Assembly (NCBI GenBank): GCA_963920575.1
Contig: OY986969.1
Coordinates: 2,056,001 to 2,120,000 of the forward strand
Direction of reading: 5' to 3'
Origin: Narthecium ossifragum
Lineage: Eukaryota; Streptophyta; Magnoliopsida; Dioscoreales; Nartheciaceae
DNA length: 64,000 nt
The notes beneath the pieces were generated by a model. That model saw only the letters and a list, made by a program, of their open reading frames with translations, did no database searches and was not told the DNA's origin. Made by a program: the position numbers and the translations under genes. Below, in pieces: positions 37,524-50,496 of this stretch; the first letter of the stretch is position 1, and each line of letters opens with the position of its first letter.

Positions 37524-37905
37524 ATGGTTTTGGAGACCGAGGAGTGCAGGGAAAAATTCTTGCTACGAAATATGCCCGAGAAAATGACGTTCCGTTTCTT
37601 GGCCTTTGTTTGGGCATGCAAATTGCTGTCATTGAGTTTGCTCGTTCAGTTCTCAACCTGCAAGATGCAAACAGCACAGAAATTGACCCCAATACAACTA
37701 ATCCCTGCGTTATCTTTATGCCGGAGGTAGAATCACTTTTGCTCTGCCCAAATTGCTATTTTGCCTTATTTCATCACGATGATTAACTCTGTCATTCCAC
37801 TATCCGTGCAGGGTTCGAAAACTCATATGGGAGGAACAATGAGCCTTGGATAAAGGAGGACATATTTCCAGGCTGCTGACTGCAAATCAGCAAAGTTGTA
37901 AGGAC
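37524..37905 (+). pseudogene. CTP synthase fragment (glutaminase domain)
   Basis: Exon-like block 37524-37726 encodes [18 protein letters not shown] and [19 protein letters not shown], then ends at NPCVIFMPE before a GT donor. An 85-bp intron follows. The next block, from 37812, encodes GSKTHMGGTMSLG, then an in-frame TAA, then RRTYFQAADCKSAKL and a second stop. This is the class I glutamine amidotransferase region of CTP synthase, which makes CTP from UTP; CLGMQ carries the nucleophile Cys. Only two exons remain and the stop breaks them. Retention of an intron rules out a processed pseudogene and fits DNA-level capture. Confidence 0.85.
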
Positions 37906-37949
37906 ACTTATCATCAAAACTGGTTCTTCATTCCCTCATTTCTATTGTC

Positions 37950-38149
37950 NNNNNNNNNNNNNNNNNNNNNNNNNNNNNNNNNNNNNNNNNNNNNNNNNNN
38001 NNNNNNNNNNNNNNNNNNNNNNNNNNNNNNNNNNNNNNNNNNNNNNNNNNNNNNNNNNNNNNNNNNNNNNNNNNNNNNNNNNNNNNNNNNNNNNNNNNNN
38101 NNNNNNNNNNNNNNNNNNNNNNNNNNNNNNNNNNNNNNNNNNNNNNNNN
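37950..38149. other. Assembly gap of 200 N
   Basis: Exactly 200 N, the same length as the second gap, so the true size is unknown. Confidence 0.99.
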
Positions 38150-38188
38150 GATCCGGCTGAAGCCTCCTCTTACTCTTCTCAACAACCA
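38150..38188 (+). other. Relic of a methyltransferase 5' leader
   Basis: GATCCGGCTGAAGCC through CTCTTCTCAACAACCA closely matches the leader directly before the ATG at 40321, but no ATG or exon follows. It points to another partial copy at the gap edge. Confidence 0.5.
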
Positions 38189-38217
38189 GTTGTGGTGTCA
38201 CCGTGTCAGGGGTAGCA

Positions 38218-38916
38218 AGGTTCGGGGGCCTTGCAGAGCCTCACTTCCAGCGGGTCATGCGGTGATCAAATCCTGACCATTCATTCATGTGATCTCGGAG
38301 GATTCACAAATCCGATGAACTCGTCCTGTTTTTTTTCCTTCTTCACGACGACGATCATGTGTCCGGCGACCCCAACCCAATTGGTTGGTGATGAGTCCCC
38401 TCCGCTGCACCTTCCACCTCACTTTTATCAGTGAACTCTCCACATCCCTATCTGAATGCAAGTATGCCCTCGTGGTCTTCGTCGGCCCCGGAAGAGCTCC
38501 CCGATTCTCTTTGAGCAAATCGTCATAGAACATCTTTGGGGGCGAAGCTTAACACTAATCTTTTCTCCGCCAGCGAGGCCAAATGGGCTATCATCCCGTC
38601 CACCTTCCCTTGTGGGAAATGTATCAACACATCTAAGTAGACCACCGGTCCCATTTCCCCTCCAAGCTCTCTAAATCCTTGACTCTGAACTTGGGCATAG
38701 TGGTGGCGGTGCCGATGAGATCCTCCTGACCACGGCAGTGGGTTTCGGCGACCATGGTTGTCAACGTGAAGAAGGGAAGGGAGAAGAATAGTCTTTTCTC
38801 TTCTCCTTCCTTTGACCATTTATAGGTCCTACAAGATGAATGCCGTCCACATGAATGAACGGCCAGGATTTGGTCACTGCAGGGCCTGCCGTAAGTGCAC
38901 TGCAGGCCCCCCGAAC
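38218..38916. mobile_element. Terminal-inverted-repeat element of about 700 bp
   Basis: The left arm starts GGTTCGGGGGCC and contains GATCAAATCCTGACCATTC. The right arm contains GGCCAGGATTTGGTCACTG and ends GGCCCCCCGAACC. The arms are diverged inverted repeats of about 75 bp. Interior open frames on the minus strand have no recognisable domain. No TSD was found. Confidence 0.6.
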
Positions 38917-38938
38917 CCAGATTTGGCCTTTCTATATA

Positions 38939-40235
38939 GCAAATTGCTTCTCCCACCCCTCCTGACACCGCCCCTCCCGCTGTCCCCCTGAGCATTTACT
39001 ATCATACCCCTAGTGTTTGTGTTCATTGTTTTTTTTTTTTTCCTTTTCTTTTTCCAGTTTTGTTTAAATTCCCTCCCCTTGTTTACGGGTTTCTTTTTTT
39101 TCTTTTCAATTTTGTTTAATTTCTATTTAGTTTTTGTTTTTTGTTATTAGCTTTATTTATTTTTTAATTAGTTTTGTTTATTATTTCTCGGGGAAAGGGA
39201 CCGGGAGTCCTTTGTTTAGATCCAATCCGGCAATTAGACCGGCCATAAGAAGTTTCGGGTATTTGATCCATTTTGGAGAAAAAAAGTCTAAAATACTCTT
39301 TTCAAAACACCTCTTCATATTTCAATTTATTAAAACATGAAATCGTAAAAATTTCAAATCTTAAAAACTTCAAAATTGTAAATTGTAAATTTTTCAAATT
39401 TTAAATCATAAAAATTTAAAATTGTAAATTTTTCAAATTTTAAATCATAAAATTTAAATTTTAAAATTATAAAAAATCTCAAATTTCAAATTTCATTTGG
39501 TTTGAATGTTAGGAGTTGTTTTAGTCACTTGCCATTAAGTGCTCTTTCAATTCCAAATCAAGAACGTCGAGAAATAGCTATTGTTCATGATGGCAATCAC
39601 TTCGTGTAAGTTTTCTTATATCCTCATTACCATGTAGCACCCATTCCAACGTGGTGATGGTAACATTCATCGTACAAAAATAAAGGATGGGCCGCTTGTC
39701 ATACGACACGTGATCATTTGTGGTACGGAGTAATAGGTACAACACCAAGCGCACCGAGAGTCGAATTCAGAGGCAATATTGATTAGAATTTGTATTTTTT
39801 TTATATATTTTTGTGTATTGTTATATGTATTCTACACTGAGACTTTTCAGAAAACACAATACATTTTTTAACTGTTAGTATTTTTGTTATTTTCATATAT
39901 ATATATACCTTTTATTTTGATCCATATTTTTATGCTTATTTAAATTTTTACAAATAATTACTGTTAAAATCTACAACTAAAAAATAAACAAAAGATTACA
40001 AACATATAATAAAAAAAACTGTTTATCTAGAAAGAAAAATAAAACTGATAAAAAAAAAGGAATAAAATTGATAAAAATGAATAAAGAAAACTGATTAAAC
40101 AAAAACAAAACTAAGGAAAAAGAAAACAGAAACCCCGGAGAATGAGAGGGAAAAGAAGAAGGCGGGGCATAAAAGGAAAGGAAGAGGGTGTCAGAGGAGG
40201 GGGCGGTGTCAGGGGGGGTGGGAGAAGCAGGTCTC
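38939..40235. mobile_element. Mutator-like element, 1,297 bp, inserted in a promoter
   Basis: The left end is GCAAATTGCTTCTCCCACCCC. The right end reads, reversed, GAGACCTGCTTCTCCCACCCC. Both are followed inward by CTGACACCGCCCC and a long T-rich or A-rich arm (inverted repeats of about 250 bp). The perfect 9-bp duplication TTCTATATA (38930-38938 and 40236-40244) is typical of Mutator-like elements. No transposase is present. A truncated copy lies at 15557-16085. Confidence 0.85.
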
Positions 40236-40237
40236 TT

Positions 40238-40246
40238 CTATATATG
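40238..40246 (+). promoter_or_regulatory. TATA box of the methyltransferase gene at 40321-41727
   Basis: CTATATATG lies about 80 bp before the ATG and overlaps the right copy of the Mutator TSD. Transcription start would fall near 40270. Confidence 0.65.
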
Positions 40247-40320
40247 TAACTCCCATCATATCCTGTCGTCAGAGCCTCTCAGATCCAGCGGAACCCTCTC
40301 ACTCTTCTCAACAACCAACA

Positions 40321-41727
<1,407 letters not shown>

Positions 41728-44234
41728 TCGTCAGTCGTTACTCTATCTAGCTATGTGAGTTCTGGAGATTATGTCTGAAACTCTAAATAATATTGTCACC
41801 CTCTGTGTGTGTGGGTGCATCTTGATGACTTTGCTTGGCCTGTTCCGTGGTTCTTTAGTTTCAGAATGTACTATTTGTTCCTCTTTTAGAAGTGCTGCAA
41901 AAATGATCGCAAAATAGCTCTACTACGAATGAATGGATTGGATCGAATGAGTCAATCCATGAGCAATGACATCCAACTACATGCCCATTAAATCTAAATC
42001 AATAATAATTACCAACAGGAACAACCTGGATCCACAAAGAATGCTGTTCTACGACCTGAAACCCAACGCTGCCCAGCATTCAAAATAAGACAACCGGAGA
42101 AAAGCTTAACTGGGAATTGAACATGGCACACTCAGGTAGATTAGGGAAATCAGTGGTTAGCTTGACTAGCGGAATTGGTGAAGTCTGTCAGCTATATATA
42201 GAGTCAAAGATACATTTAGAAACCAAGAACTTGAAATGTTCCTGATAACAAGACAAACATAAAATTGCAGATTTTTAACCGGCACACTCGTATATCGAAC
42301 AAAACTGGACTGAAGAAAAGGAAATAAATCTTACAGTTAAACAGAAAGGAGGTAATTAATGGGTGACGCTAATGGCTTAATTTTGTTAGCGATGAAGTGC
42401 ATACTCTTGGTTAGCTGCGGTCCTGCGGAGTGGTGGCGTACTGCAGGGCTAGCGGGCTGGCCACGAGGATATATTTCCCCACCATCTTATTAAATATAAC
42501 AGTTATTTTAATCATTTATACTTCATTCATGTTCTATTCTGCTGCTTCTGTTTGTATACCAAACACGGTAATGCTTCATTTCTATTCCCAATCATGATAT
42601 CATAAAATCACCTTAGAAATAGTTCATTCCACTCCTCATTCCGGTTTTCATTCCCCCCCCCCCCGTTCCTTCTGCCAACTAAAACGTGCCGTGACGTTTC
42701 TATCAAAGTCTATGAGGTCTCCAGGTCAATCTTCATGTAATTGAGATTTGGGTCCTATATTAAAGGAATCCTACATGGAGCTCGAAATCCTTTCCGGGAT
42801 CTCTAACGTGGATCTCAGCAGCGATTAACCTGCAAATCCACAGTTCTCATGAGAACTCAGTTCTCTGTCACTTTGGTAGTACATATCAACACTCATTGCA
42901 AACGAAGAACCCTATATATCCTTCCATAACCTACCATTACATTGAACCTTTACAGGTTTATGATCAATCACTATGTACTATGACGAATTGCAACACAGAA
43001 TCTGAGATCCCTCAATATGTGTAATATAGAACATTATCTTGATAACTATTGCAGCCTAGATTCCTCTTTACTAAGACCACCACCACGTTAAACAAGAGAG
43101 AATTTTGCTTAGCAAAATACAAGCTGCAGCAAATATTTTAGTCAAGCTCTACTCGAGATGCATAATTAAATCCAAAACGAAGAATCCATGGCAAAACAAA
43201 TCTTTTCGAGAGCAAACAAAGCAAATGTCAAAGAGAATAAAGGAAAAAAAAAGAGATTAATCAAACATGTACTCAATGACCTAAACTATATCTTAAACTG
43301 AGAGAAGAAAAGGAACTAGCTATGTAATGTGAGGAGTATGTATTCCCCCTGGTATATAATTCCCTGAAGTGGAGGAGCACTTACTCATCCCTTTAACACC
43401 TAGACCTCGATCATGGGCTTCAATAGTAAACCAGAAGAGCAACGTCAGTGGTGCTTCCTCATGATTTATCCTTTGGCTGACGATCCAAAATAATAGCTAA
43501 AGCAGAAACGATGGCATATGCAGTATTGTATGAGATGTATGAGAGAAAGCAACAAATAACAGAAGAGCAACATACAAATAGAGAGCGTTTGGCTATCTGA
43601 ATCTAATGATCCAGCCGTATCCTCTGATTCATGTGTCAGCCGATTTATGAATCTAATGATTCCATTAAAGCTCAATTTCAATGATGCATGAACAAAAAAT
43701 TTCAGAACCAAAACCATAAGCTAGTTCTCTCTATAGTGATATGACAATTGAGTGTTACAGAGCAATCCATGGATTTTTTTTGATAATGCTTATCTCTGTA
43801 TTCTCCCCGAGCAACTGCCATAGTTTTTAGAGTTACAAATGAAGCACTTTGATTGATGCAAATCCAGAAATCAAGTATAAATACCTAACTAACACTTACA
43901 TCGAGACGCAATCAGAAACAGCCTAATACATGTTTGCCAAACGCACCCTTAAGAAGCCTTATAATTCACTGAAGGTATACACCATAAAGTTGTGCAAACT
44001 ATTCATAGTCTTAAGTACCAAGGATCGACAAGCATCTGATGACCTTTCGAAGAAAATACACCATAACTCCACCAAAAAAAATAGAGAACCAAATGGAAAA
44101 ATTACAACTCTGCGCCGTCACTTTTACTCGTAGTCAAGCCAAATGCTTATAAGGCAATCAATATAATTTTGAACAACCCGTAACAACATGTGCACTCAAT
44201 GAGAACAGGAAGCCCAACTATTTCAACTTATGTT
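41728..44234. other. Intergenic sequence
   Basis: It includes the 3' flank of the methyltransferase gene, a poly-C run at about 42654-42664 and otherwise AT-rich sequence. No gene or element with clear ends was found. Confidence 0.45.
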
Positions 44235-44459
44235 GTGAGTCCCAGAGGCTCATTGGTTCTCACAAGAGGAAAACACTATCATCCTGAATATATCCACAAA
44301 ATACCCATTGTGAGTCCCAGAGGCTCATTGGTTCTCACAAGAGGAAAACACTATCATCCTGAATATATCCACAAAATACCCATTGTGAGTCCCAGAGGCT
44401 CATTGGTTCTCACAAGAGGAAAACACTATCATCCTGAATATATCCACAAAATACCCATA
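44235..44459. repeat. Three perfect tandem copies of a 75-bp unit
   Basis: Units are 44235-44309, 44310-44384 and 44385-44459, each starting GTGAGTCCCAGAGGCTC. They appear identical, and because 75 is a multiple of 3 the frame stays open. The array lies about 350 bp beyond the EXO70 stop codon. Confidence 0.95.
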
Positions 44460-44805
44460 AAAAGGAAGGAATGTGTCCACATGTTTGGTAATTATTATAT
44501 GAAGATGGCACATAATCTAATTTCTCCAAAATATCCTTGCAGCTATGCATGCTAGGCACAATCCTAAATGACTCCTCCAGGGGAAAGCTAGCAAAATTCG
44601 GCAAGATTGACACTTAAGAGATGGATAACATGTTCATATAACTGAAGTACATACAACAAGTCATGGTTGCAAGTAATTGTAAGTATATTATGACAGTACA
44701 TAAATATAAATTGACAGATGGTAGACAACAATTCATCTAGCTGAGTACCAGAACATGGAACAATGAAGTCCCAGCCAATGATTTAGGGCTAAGCGGTTAT
44801 TGGAG

Positions 44806-46755
44806 TCATATGCTTCCACTTAGTTTCCACCTTGGAAGATTTGGCAGCCCACCAGGCAACCCTTCAAACAAGTCCATGAGGTAGTTTTCCAAATCATCTG
44901 AAGTGTATTTGATGTATTTCCCCGTATTGCGACCTCCCTCCAACTGACCACGAAACTTCCCCACAAAGGAACGATATGCAGGGAGAAGCTTCTCAGATAT
45001 CATTATCCTCAGTTCTTCACGGAATTGAGGATCAGGCACCTTCCAAGTCGTCTGGGTCCTATAAATCTCTTCAAAAGCCAGGTTAAAATTCTTAAACTTC
45101 TCCTTAAGAGCCATCCTAGATGCATTATTCGAACTCCCACCGCTGCCTCCGCTCCCACCAAATCCATCATCCTTCAAATAAGACAATACTTTTGCCCATG
45201 ATGCTCTGATGTAGCTCGTTGCATACTGCCGGATCTGACCACGATGTCTTCGAACCCAGCGTTCTCCTAAGATAGTCCCGGGTTCTGAATTCTTAACTTT
45301 CTGGACAATATAATGTATATTATTCATCAAGAATATGTACTGCAGAGCAGGATCTTCGTAAAGTTTTGATTTTTCCTCCAGATTAGCCTCCAGATACGAG
45401 ATAAGTAAGAGCAAGCGCCGGCCCCATGGACTCATGCTTCCCAAATCTCGACGGTCATCACCCTCACTGCCTCCAGCAGAATCCCCACCACCATCAGTTC
45501 CACTCTCATCCATAAGCAAATCAAGCGGATCTCGGAAATCAACCAACAGTTTAACATAATTCATCACGTAGCTTGTGAGGGGATGGATCTCACCAGACTG
45601 CATCGGCTTCCGAGAATTATCTTTGTGCACAGCATTCACGAACTCATTGAAAGTTCCCCTCACAGCATCCCCCAAGCTCTTCAGAATCCCCTCAGAATCC
45701 GCAGATATAACCACCCCCGGCTCCCCCGGGAACATGGCTTGCAGATCCGGCATCACATCAGCGAGGGCCTCGTACATTCCAAGGATCCGAAAGAGCTTCT
45801 CAGGTGACCGCCGCGTGATGGCCACTGCTTCACCGAATATGAGAAGCTGCATCACACAGCTCTTCCCCGCATCTGTAAAGCACTCAGCTTTGAGCTCATC
45901 GAAATCCGCGAAGATCTGATCACAGAGCCGCCGCTCCCCCAAGAGCAGCACACGCACCACTACTCTCACCGCCTGAATCCATCTGTGCATCTTATTGCTC
46001 AGCGTCTCCCACTCGATCCGCTGCACCTCATCGATGCTCATCTTATCTATTCCAAGAATCAAGAGGCACTCGTCTAGAACATCTCTCCGCACGCTGCTGT
46101 ATACCTGACAAAGCTCCTTCCCGTATCCTGCGGCGATCATCCGGTCGGCGATCAACCTAAGATCGCCCACCGCCTCTGGCTGAATCAGATCAGCGGCATC
46201 CATAACCTTGGGCTCATAGGAGATGGCGTGCCCCTCAGAGTCGGGGTCTGAGCAGTTGTCATCGAGGTCGAAAGAGAGCGAGGCGGGGTCGAGGGGAACG
46301 GTGTTCCGCACCACAAGGTGCCGGAACTCGTCCTCAAGCCGCGCCATGGCAACCTGCACCGCCGTCTCCGCGCGAGCTTGAAGATAGTCATCGCCCTCCT
46401 CGGCGATGGTAATGGCATCATCGACGGCTGCGAGGAACTCAGAAGCGTCCTCGGGGGCCGACTCGAAGAGGAGCGAGTCGGAGGAATCCCACCGGTTGAG
46501 CAACTCCTCCACCTCCTCGAGGCGGAGCTCTTCGGGGCTGGCGTCAGAGGGTGTGGAGGTGAAGAGGTCCGAGAGGCGGTTGTCGAATCCGGACAGGATC
46601 CGCATCATGTCCTCAGCCGCGTCGGCGTTGGATCCGGCGATGCTCTTGACGATGTGATGTGCCGCCGCCAGTACCTTCTCCTGCCCGTCCACCTTTGAAG
46701 CTGCCGCCGCCGCCGCCTTCTCCGGCCCGTTCACCTTCGCCGCCGCCGCTGCCAT
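44806..46755 (-). CDS. EXO70: EXO70 exocyst subunit, single exon, 649 aa
   Basis: EXO70 binds membrane phosphoinositides and tethers secretory vesicles to the plasma membrane as part of the exocyst. The start is the ATG at 46755-46753 (MAAAAAKVNG); upstream in-frame codons have no other ATG. The N-terminal part has the GQEKVLAAAHHIVKS helix and the acidic SFDLDD..SDPDSEGHA linker. The C-terminal Exo70 fold begins near DLRLIADRMIAAGYGKE and CQVYSSVRRDVLDECLLILG, continues through NNIHYIVQKVKNSEPGTILG, and ends EDLEN-like at YLMDLFEGLPGG. The single-exon structure and length fit the expanded plant EXO70 clades. MARLEDEFRHL followed by NTVPLD suggests the F clade, with moderate confidence. The alanine-rich N-terminus is GC-rich low-complexity sequence. 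Confidence 0.95.
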   Translation of the reverse strand: MAAAAAKVNGPEKAAAAAASKVDGQEKVLAAAHHIVKSIAGSNADAAEDMMRILSGFDNRLSDLFTSTPSDASPEELRLEEVEELLNRWDSSDSLLFESAPEDASEFLAAVDDAITIAEEGDDYLQARAETAVQVAMARLEDEFRHLVVRNTVPLDPASLSFDLDDNCSDPDSEGHAISYEPKVMDAADLIQPEAVGDLRLIADRMIAAGYGKELCQVYSSVRRDVLDECLLILGIDKMSIDEVQRIEWETLSNKMHRWIQAVRVVVRVLLLGERRLCDQIFADFDELKAECFTDAGKSCVMQLLIFGEAVAITRRSPEKLFRILGMYEALADVMPDLQAMFPGEPGVVISADSEGILKSLGDAVRGTFNEFVNAVHKDNSRKPMQSGEIHPLTSYVMNYVKLLVDFRDPLDLLMDESGTDGGGDSAGGSEGDDRRDLGSMSPWGRRLLLLISYLEANLEEKSKLYEDPALQYIFLMNNIHYIVQKVKNSEPGTILGERWVRRHRGQIRQYATSYIRASWAKVLSYLKDDGFGGSGGSGGSSNNASRMALKEKFKNFNLAFEEIYRTQTTWKVPDPQFREELRIMISEKLLPAYRSFVGKFRGQLEGGRNTGKYIKYTSDDLENYLMDLFEGLPGGLPNLPRWKLSGSI

Positions 46756-48062
46756 CGCCGACGATGCTAGGGCTTGGTTGGGGGTTTTGAAGATCAAACC
46801 CCCATTTGAACGTTGAAATTAGCGACTGAGGTCATTTGGAAAGATCGACGAAGACCTTAATCTACTTTATTATTTGGACTTCTAAACAGCGCTGACCGGA
46901 CCGGGTTCGGACAAAGTTGTTAGTTAATGGAGCTCCGATATCATCTTTGGATTCTCTACTATCCTGCGACTGCGAGGACGGAGTTCTTAATGGAGATCCG
47001 GATCTCCATTTATGTAGACCTTTTTTAATTGCACCACTACGAAAGGAAACAATTTTGGATGGAGTTATTAATAGAGTTTCGATACATTCGGATTTCCATT
47101 TATTAGGTTTCTGGGTTTTGGATTTTGAAATTACTATTTTAAGATTTCATATCATATTTTATTCAAGCATGACAGAGTTTTTAATAATAGAAGTTTGATG
47201 TGTCATCTTTGTTGATAATGATAGCACTTTGATGTCATCCGGATTTCCCTTATCAATTACTGGCCCCTGTCACTGTAACCATCGAGTTAATGAATGATTC
47301 AATTATAAAATTGAATTTGATTAATGAATTAGTATGAATATTATATAAGGTTGTTTGTATTATTAAATTAATATAATATAATTATAGAATAGATATAAAT
47401 GTATGAATTAAATCAGGGTGATTATACATAATCGTTTTTGCTCCTTATAAGATAAATGTGAACAAATGACTTGCTAAGGAAGCTGATACAAACACTTAAT
47501 ATAATCCTAATATCTGGAATATAGCTTTTTTTTAATGTTATGTCATTACATGATGACTCAAATGATGTTGAAAGCTAATTTAGAACTCAACCGAGTTCAG
47601 GTCTCATGGCAATTTTCTAATTTGCATCTGAGGCGTCTAATTCAGAGCACAATTGGCTATAGCTGAAGACTCTCGAATCATGTAGATGTCTTATCGTCTT
47701 CAACCATCTTTATATATATATATATATATAGTTTGCTTTCGTAGTCGTGCAATTAAAACAAAAATTAGATAATTTAGTCATAGCTCTCAAGGCCTCAATC
47801 AATCATGCATCAATATATATATATATTTTTTGGCGTGTTTGTCTGAGTAAAAATCTCTTGTTTTATGTGTTTTTTTTTAATATGATTTCCCTTGCAGCCG
47901 GGATAATATCATAATACCAAAGATATCCATGGATATTTGAGATATTCTTGAAATATTCCTTGTGAAGTCAAACAGAGAGCGGCCAGAGAATATTATAAAA
48001 ATAAAAAATGGCCTTATAATCGGGAGTGTTCTTGGAGTTATCTTTAAGTCACGTTCTTACAA
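46756..48062. other. EXO70 upstream region
   Basis: Promoter and leader of EXO70 followed by AT-rich sequence with (TA)n tracts at about 47709-47730 and 47813-47824. No gene is seen. Confidence 0.4.
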
Positions 48063-48066
48063 TTAT

Positions 48067-48933
48067 GGGCCTGTTTGGTTGACCTGAAGTGGAGCTGGAG
48101 TCACTTTTTTTGAAGTGACTCCAACCACTTCAGGTGTTTGGTTGCTCGGACTTCAGCCCCACTTCCAAGTCACTGTAGACAAAGCTGTCACTTCTCATTT
48201 CGACTTCAGGTCTTTTTGACGTGAAGTCATTTGAAGTGGCATTTGAAGTGGAAAATAATATTAATAATATTATACTGTAATAAAATATTAATATAGTAGG
48301 TCTAACATATCACGTGTCACCTCGTGATTGGTCCACGTCATCCAAAATAATATTATTTCTAATAATTTAATTTAAAAGTTATTAAATTATTAATATTTTA
48401 AAATTAAAATATTGTTTTAATGTTTTAATTTTAATATTTTAAGTGACAAATAATGTTAATAATATCATACTGTAATAAAATAGTAATATAAATGGATTCC
48501 ACATGTCACGCGGCACCTCGTGATTGATCCATGTCATCCAAAATAATATTATTTCTAATAATTTAATTTAAAAGTTATTAAATTATTAATATTTTAAGAT
48601 TAAAATATTATTTTAATGTTTTCATTTTAATATTTTAAGTGGCAAATAATGTTAATGATAGCATACTGTAATAAAATAGTAATATAAATGGATCCCACAT
48701 GTCACGTGGCACCTCGTGATTGGTCCACGTCATCTAAAAATAGTATTATTTTAATATTTTAATATAAAAAATTATTAAAATATTAAATAGTTGGGGTGAC
48801 CATATCCCACTTCAAACACCAACCAAACACTAGAACTCAGAAACCCCCAGAAATCACTTCACTTCACTCCACTCCACTCCACTCCCCAGAAGTCACTCCA
48901 CTTCAGCTCACTTCTCAGCAACCAAACAGGCCC
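48067..48933. mobile_element. Harbinger-like MITE (867 bp) with internal tandem repeat
   Basis: The termini are GGGCCTGTTTGGTTG and CAACCAAACAGGCCC, flanked by TAT on both sides. Subterminal repeats of the ACTTCA/TGAAGT type are dense at both ends. The centre is a tandem repeat (48250-48770). Confidence 0.8.
48250..48770. repeat. About 2.7 tandem copies of a ~195-bp AT-rich unit
   Basis: Units begin near 48253, 48446 and 48642 (AATAATGTTAATAATATCATACTG type). Each contains CACGTGTCACCTCGTGATTG and CCACGTCATCCAAAATAATA. Confidence 0.85.
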
Positions 48934-49458
48934 TATCTCAAACAATATGTGGGGCACGTCAGATCGGCCATGAGTTCCTCGCAGTTAGAAAATAATATAA
49001 ATTGTTTGCTTGTTTATTTGATATTGAAAAATTGTTAATTAGATCCTGGCCAAATAGAAATACCAGTCAGGCTGGGCAGGCCGATGGGCACCGCTAACTT
49101 CGGTGAGAAGAGGCCAACCCAGGCCTGGTACGGAAGCCCACTTAAAGACCTACTATTTGTATCACTCATCGAGCCTACGATGATCTCCGAGATTTGGGTC
49201 AAGATGGGCCGAGCTAAAGTAGTTGGGCCCGGTCCAGTGATAGAGTTTTGGGCTGATTTGAGTTTGCAAATTGGAAATGAAGATGTATAGACCTCATCCA
49301 CTCCATATCTCTAATTTAGCTTCCTAGCAATTTAAATTCAATCACTATTCGGATTTGTAACTTGTTTGAATCAACAACCCTCCCCCCCCTCCCTCTAGTT
49401 ATTCACTTTATTTAATTAATTGAGCCTATTTTTCAAACTTAGAGATGCAAGTGCGCTG
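48934..49458. other. Intergenic sequence
   Basis: A moderately GC stretch at 49040-49260 has open frames but no recognised domain. Confidence 0.35.
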
Positions 49459-50230
49459 AGTGCATCTCCAACGCTAGCTGTATTTTTGCAACTAGCGTTG
49501 GCGCTGTTTGCTGCAAAAATGCAGCATTGGAGATGATACACTCCAATGCAAACGACTCTAAAAAAAAAAAGATTCTATTAATAACATTATTTTATAGTCA
49601 AGGTAATTAATAATAAAAGAGAGTGTATAAAATACAGAATATATCATATAATTAACTATCATATAGAAAAACATTACAAAATTAACTAAAATACAAAAAA
49701 AATTACATAATTAACTAAAATACAAAAAAATTACATTTCAACAATTAATAATAAAAAAGAGTGCAGAAAATAAAAAATACTAATACCTTTAGATAATGTA
49801 ATTACAATTAGAATTAATTTTATTAAAAACCCACGTACTGATGTATAATTTAAAAACCCAATGATGAAAAAAAAACAGTAAAAAAATAATTTATATACAA
49901 TTAGATAAATAATAATTAAAAAGTATTCAATATTAGTCTTGTTTTGTAGAGATCGACAAGAGTTTTTCATTAATATATTATTTATTTTAAATAAATCAGT
50001 AATTTTAAAGTTACATAAATTATTATAATTAAGGTACTTTAGTTATAGGATATATTAGTAATTTAGAATTAAATGAGAAGAGTACATAAGGTAATTTGGG
50101 AATTATAAATATTATTAAATACCAATGCTGTATAAATGCAGCTGGGTTTATGGGGGGAGCTGCATTTATGCAGCCGGGTCTGCAGCCCGGTTGGATTGAC
50201 AGATTTTGGGACCCGGTTGGAGATGCTCTA
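49459..50230. mobile_element. MITE-like element with GCATCTCCAAC termini
   Basis: The left end is GTGCATCTCCAACGC and the right end is GTTGGAGATGCTC, with TGA/TAA at the borders. The terminal regions also share a ...TTGCA.../...TGCAG... foldback (AAATGCAGC). The interior is A/T-rich. The ends resemble Tourist-type elements. Confidence 0.6.
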
Positions 50231-50496
50231 AGGTCAAGCTCGCTTTCATACCGAAAACTGTGCTCTTTTTTGCGCCATAATTTGTAAGTTAATTGGATAG
50301 TTCATCAACAAATCAAGGAAATTCTCAAAATTATGTATTTATTAGCTTTAACACTTTTCCAAATGATCTTTTAAATTATAGTGACAAATAATGTGTGGAC
50401 ATTTGTCCTAAAATAAAATTATACAAATGAATCATAATTTCATATCAATGAATAAAATAGCTCCTATAATAATATTGCTTGAAGCTGCCATGCAAG

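Noticed and set aside
37524..37905. Functional CTP synthase gene
   Set aside because: Only two exons remain and the second has in-frame stops right after TMSLG.
44190..44555. 121-codon open frame through the 75-bp repeats
   Set aside because: It is open because the unit is a multiple of three; there are no splice sites, homology or gene context.
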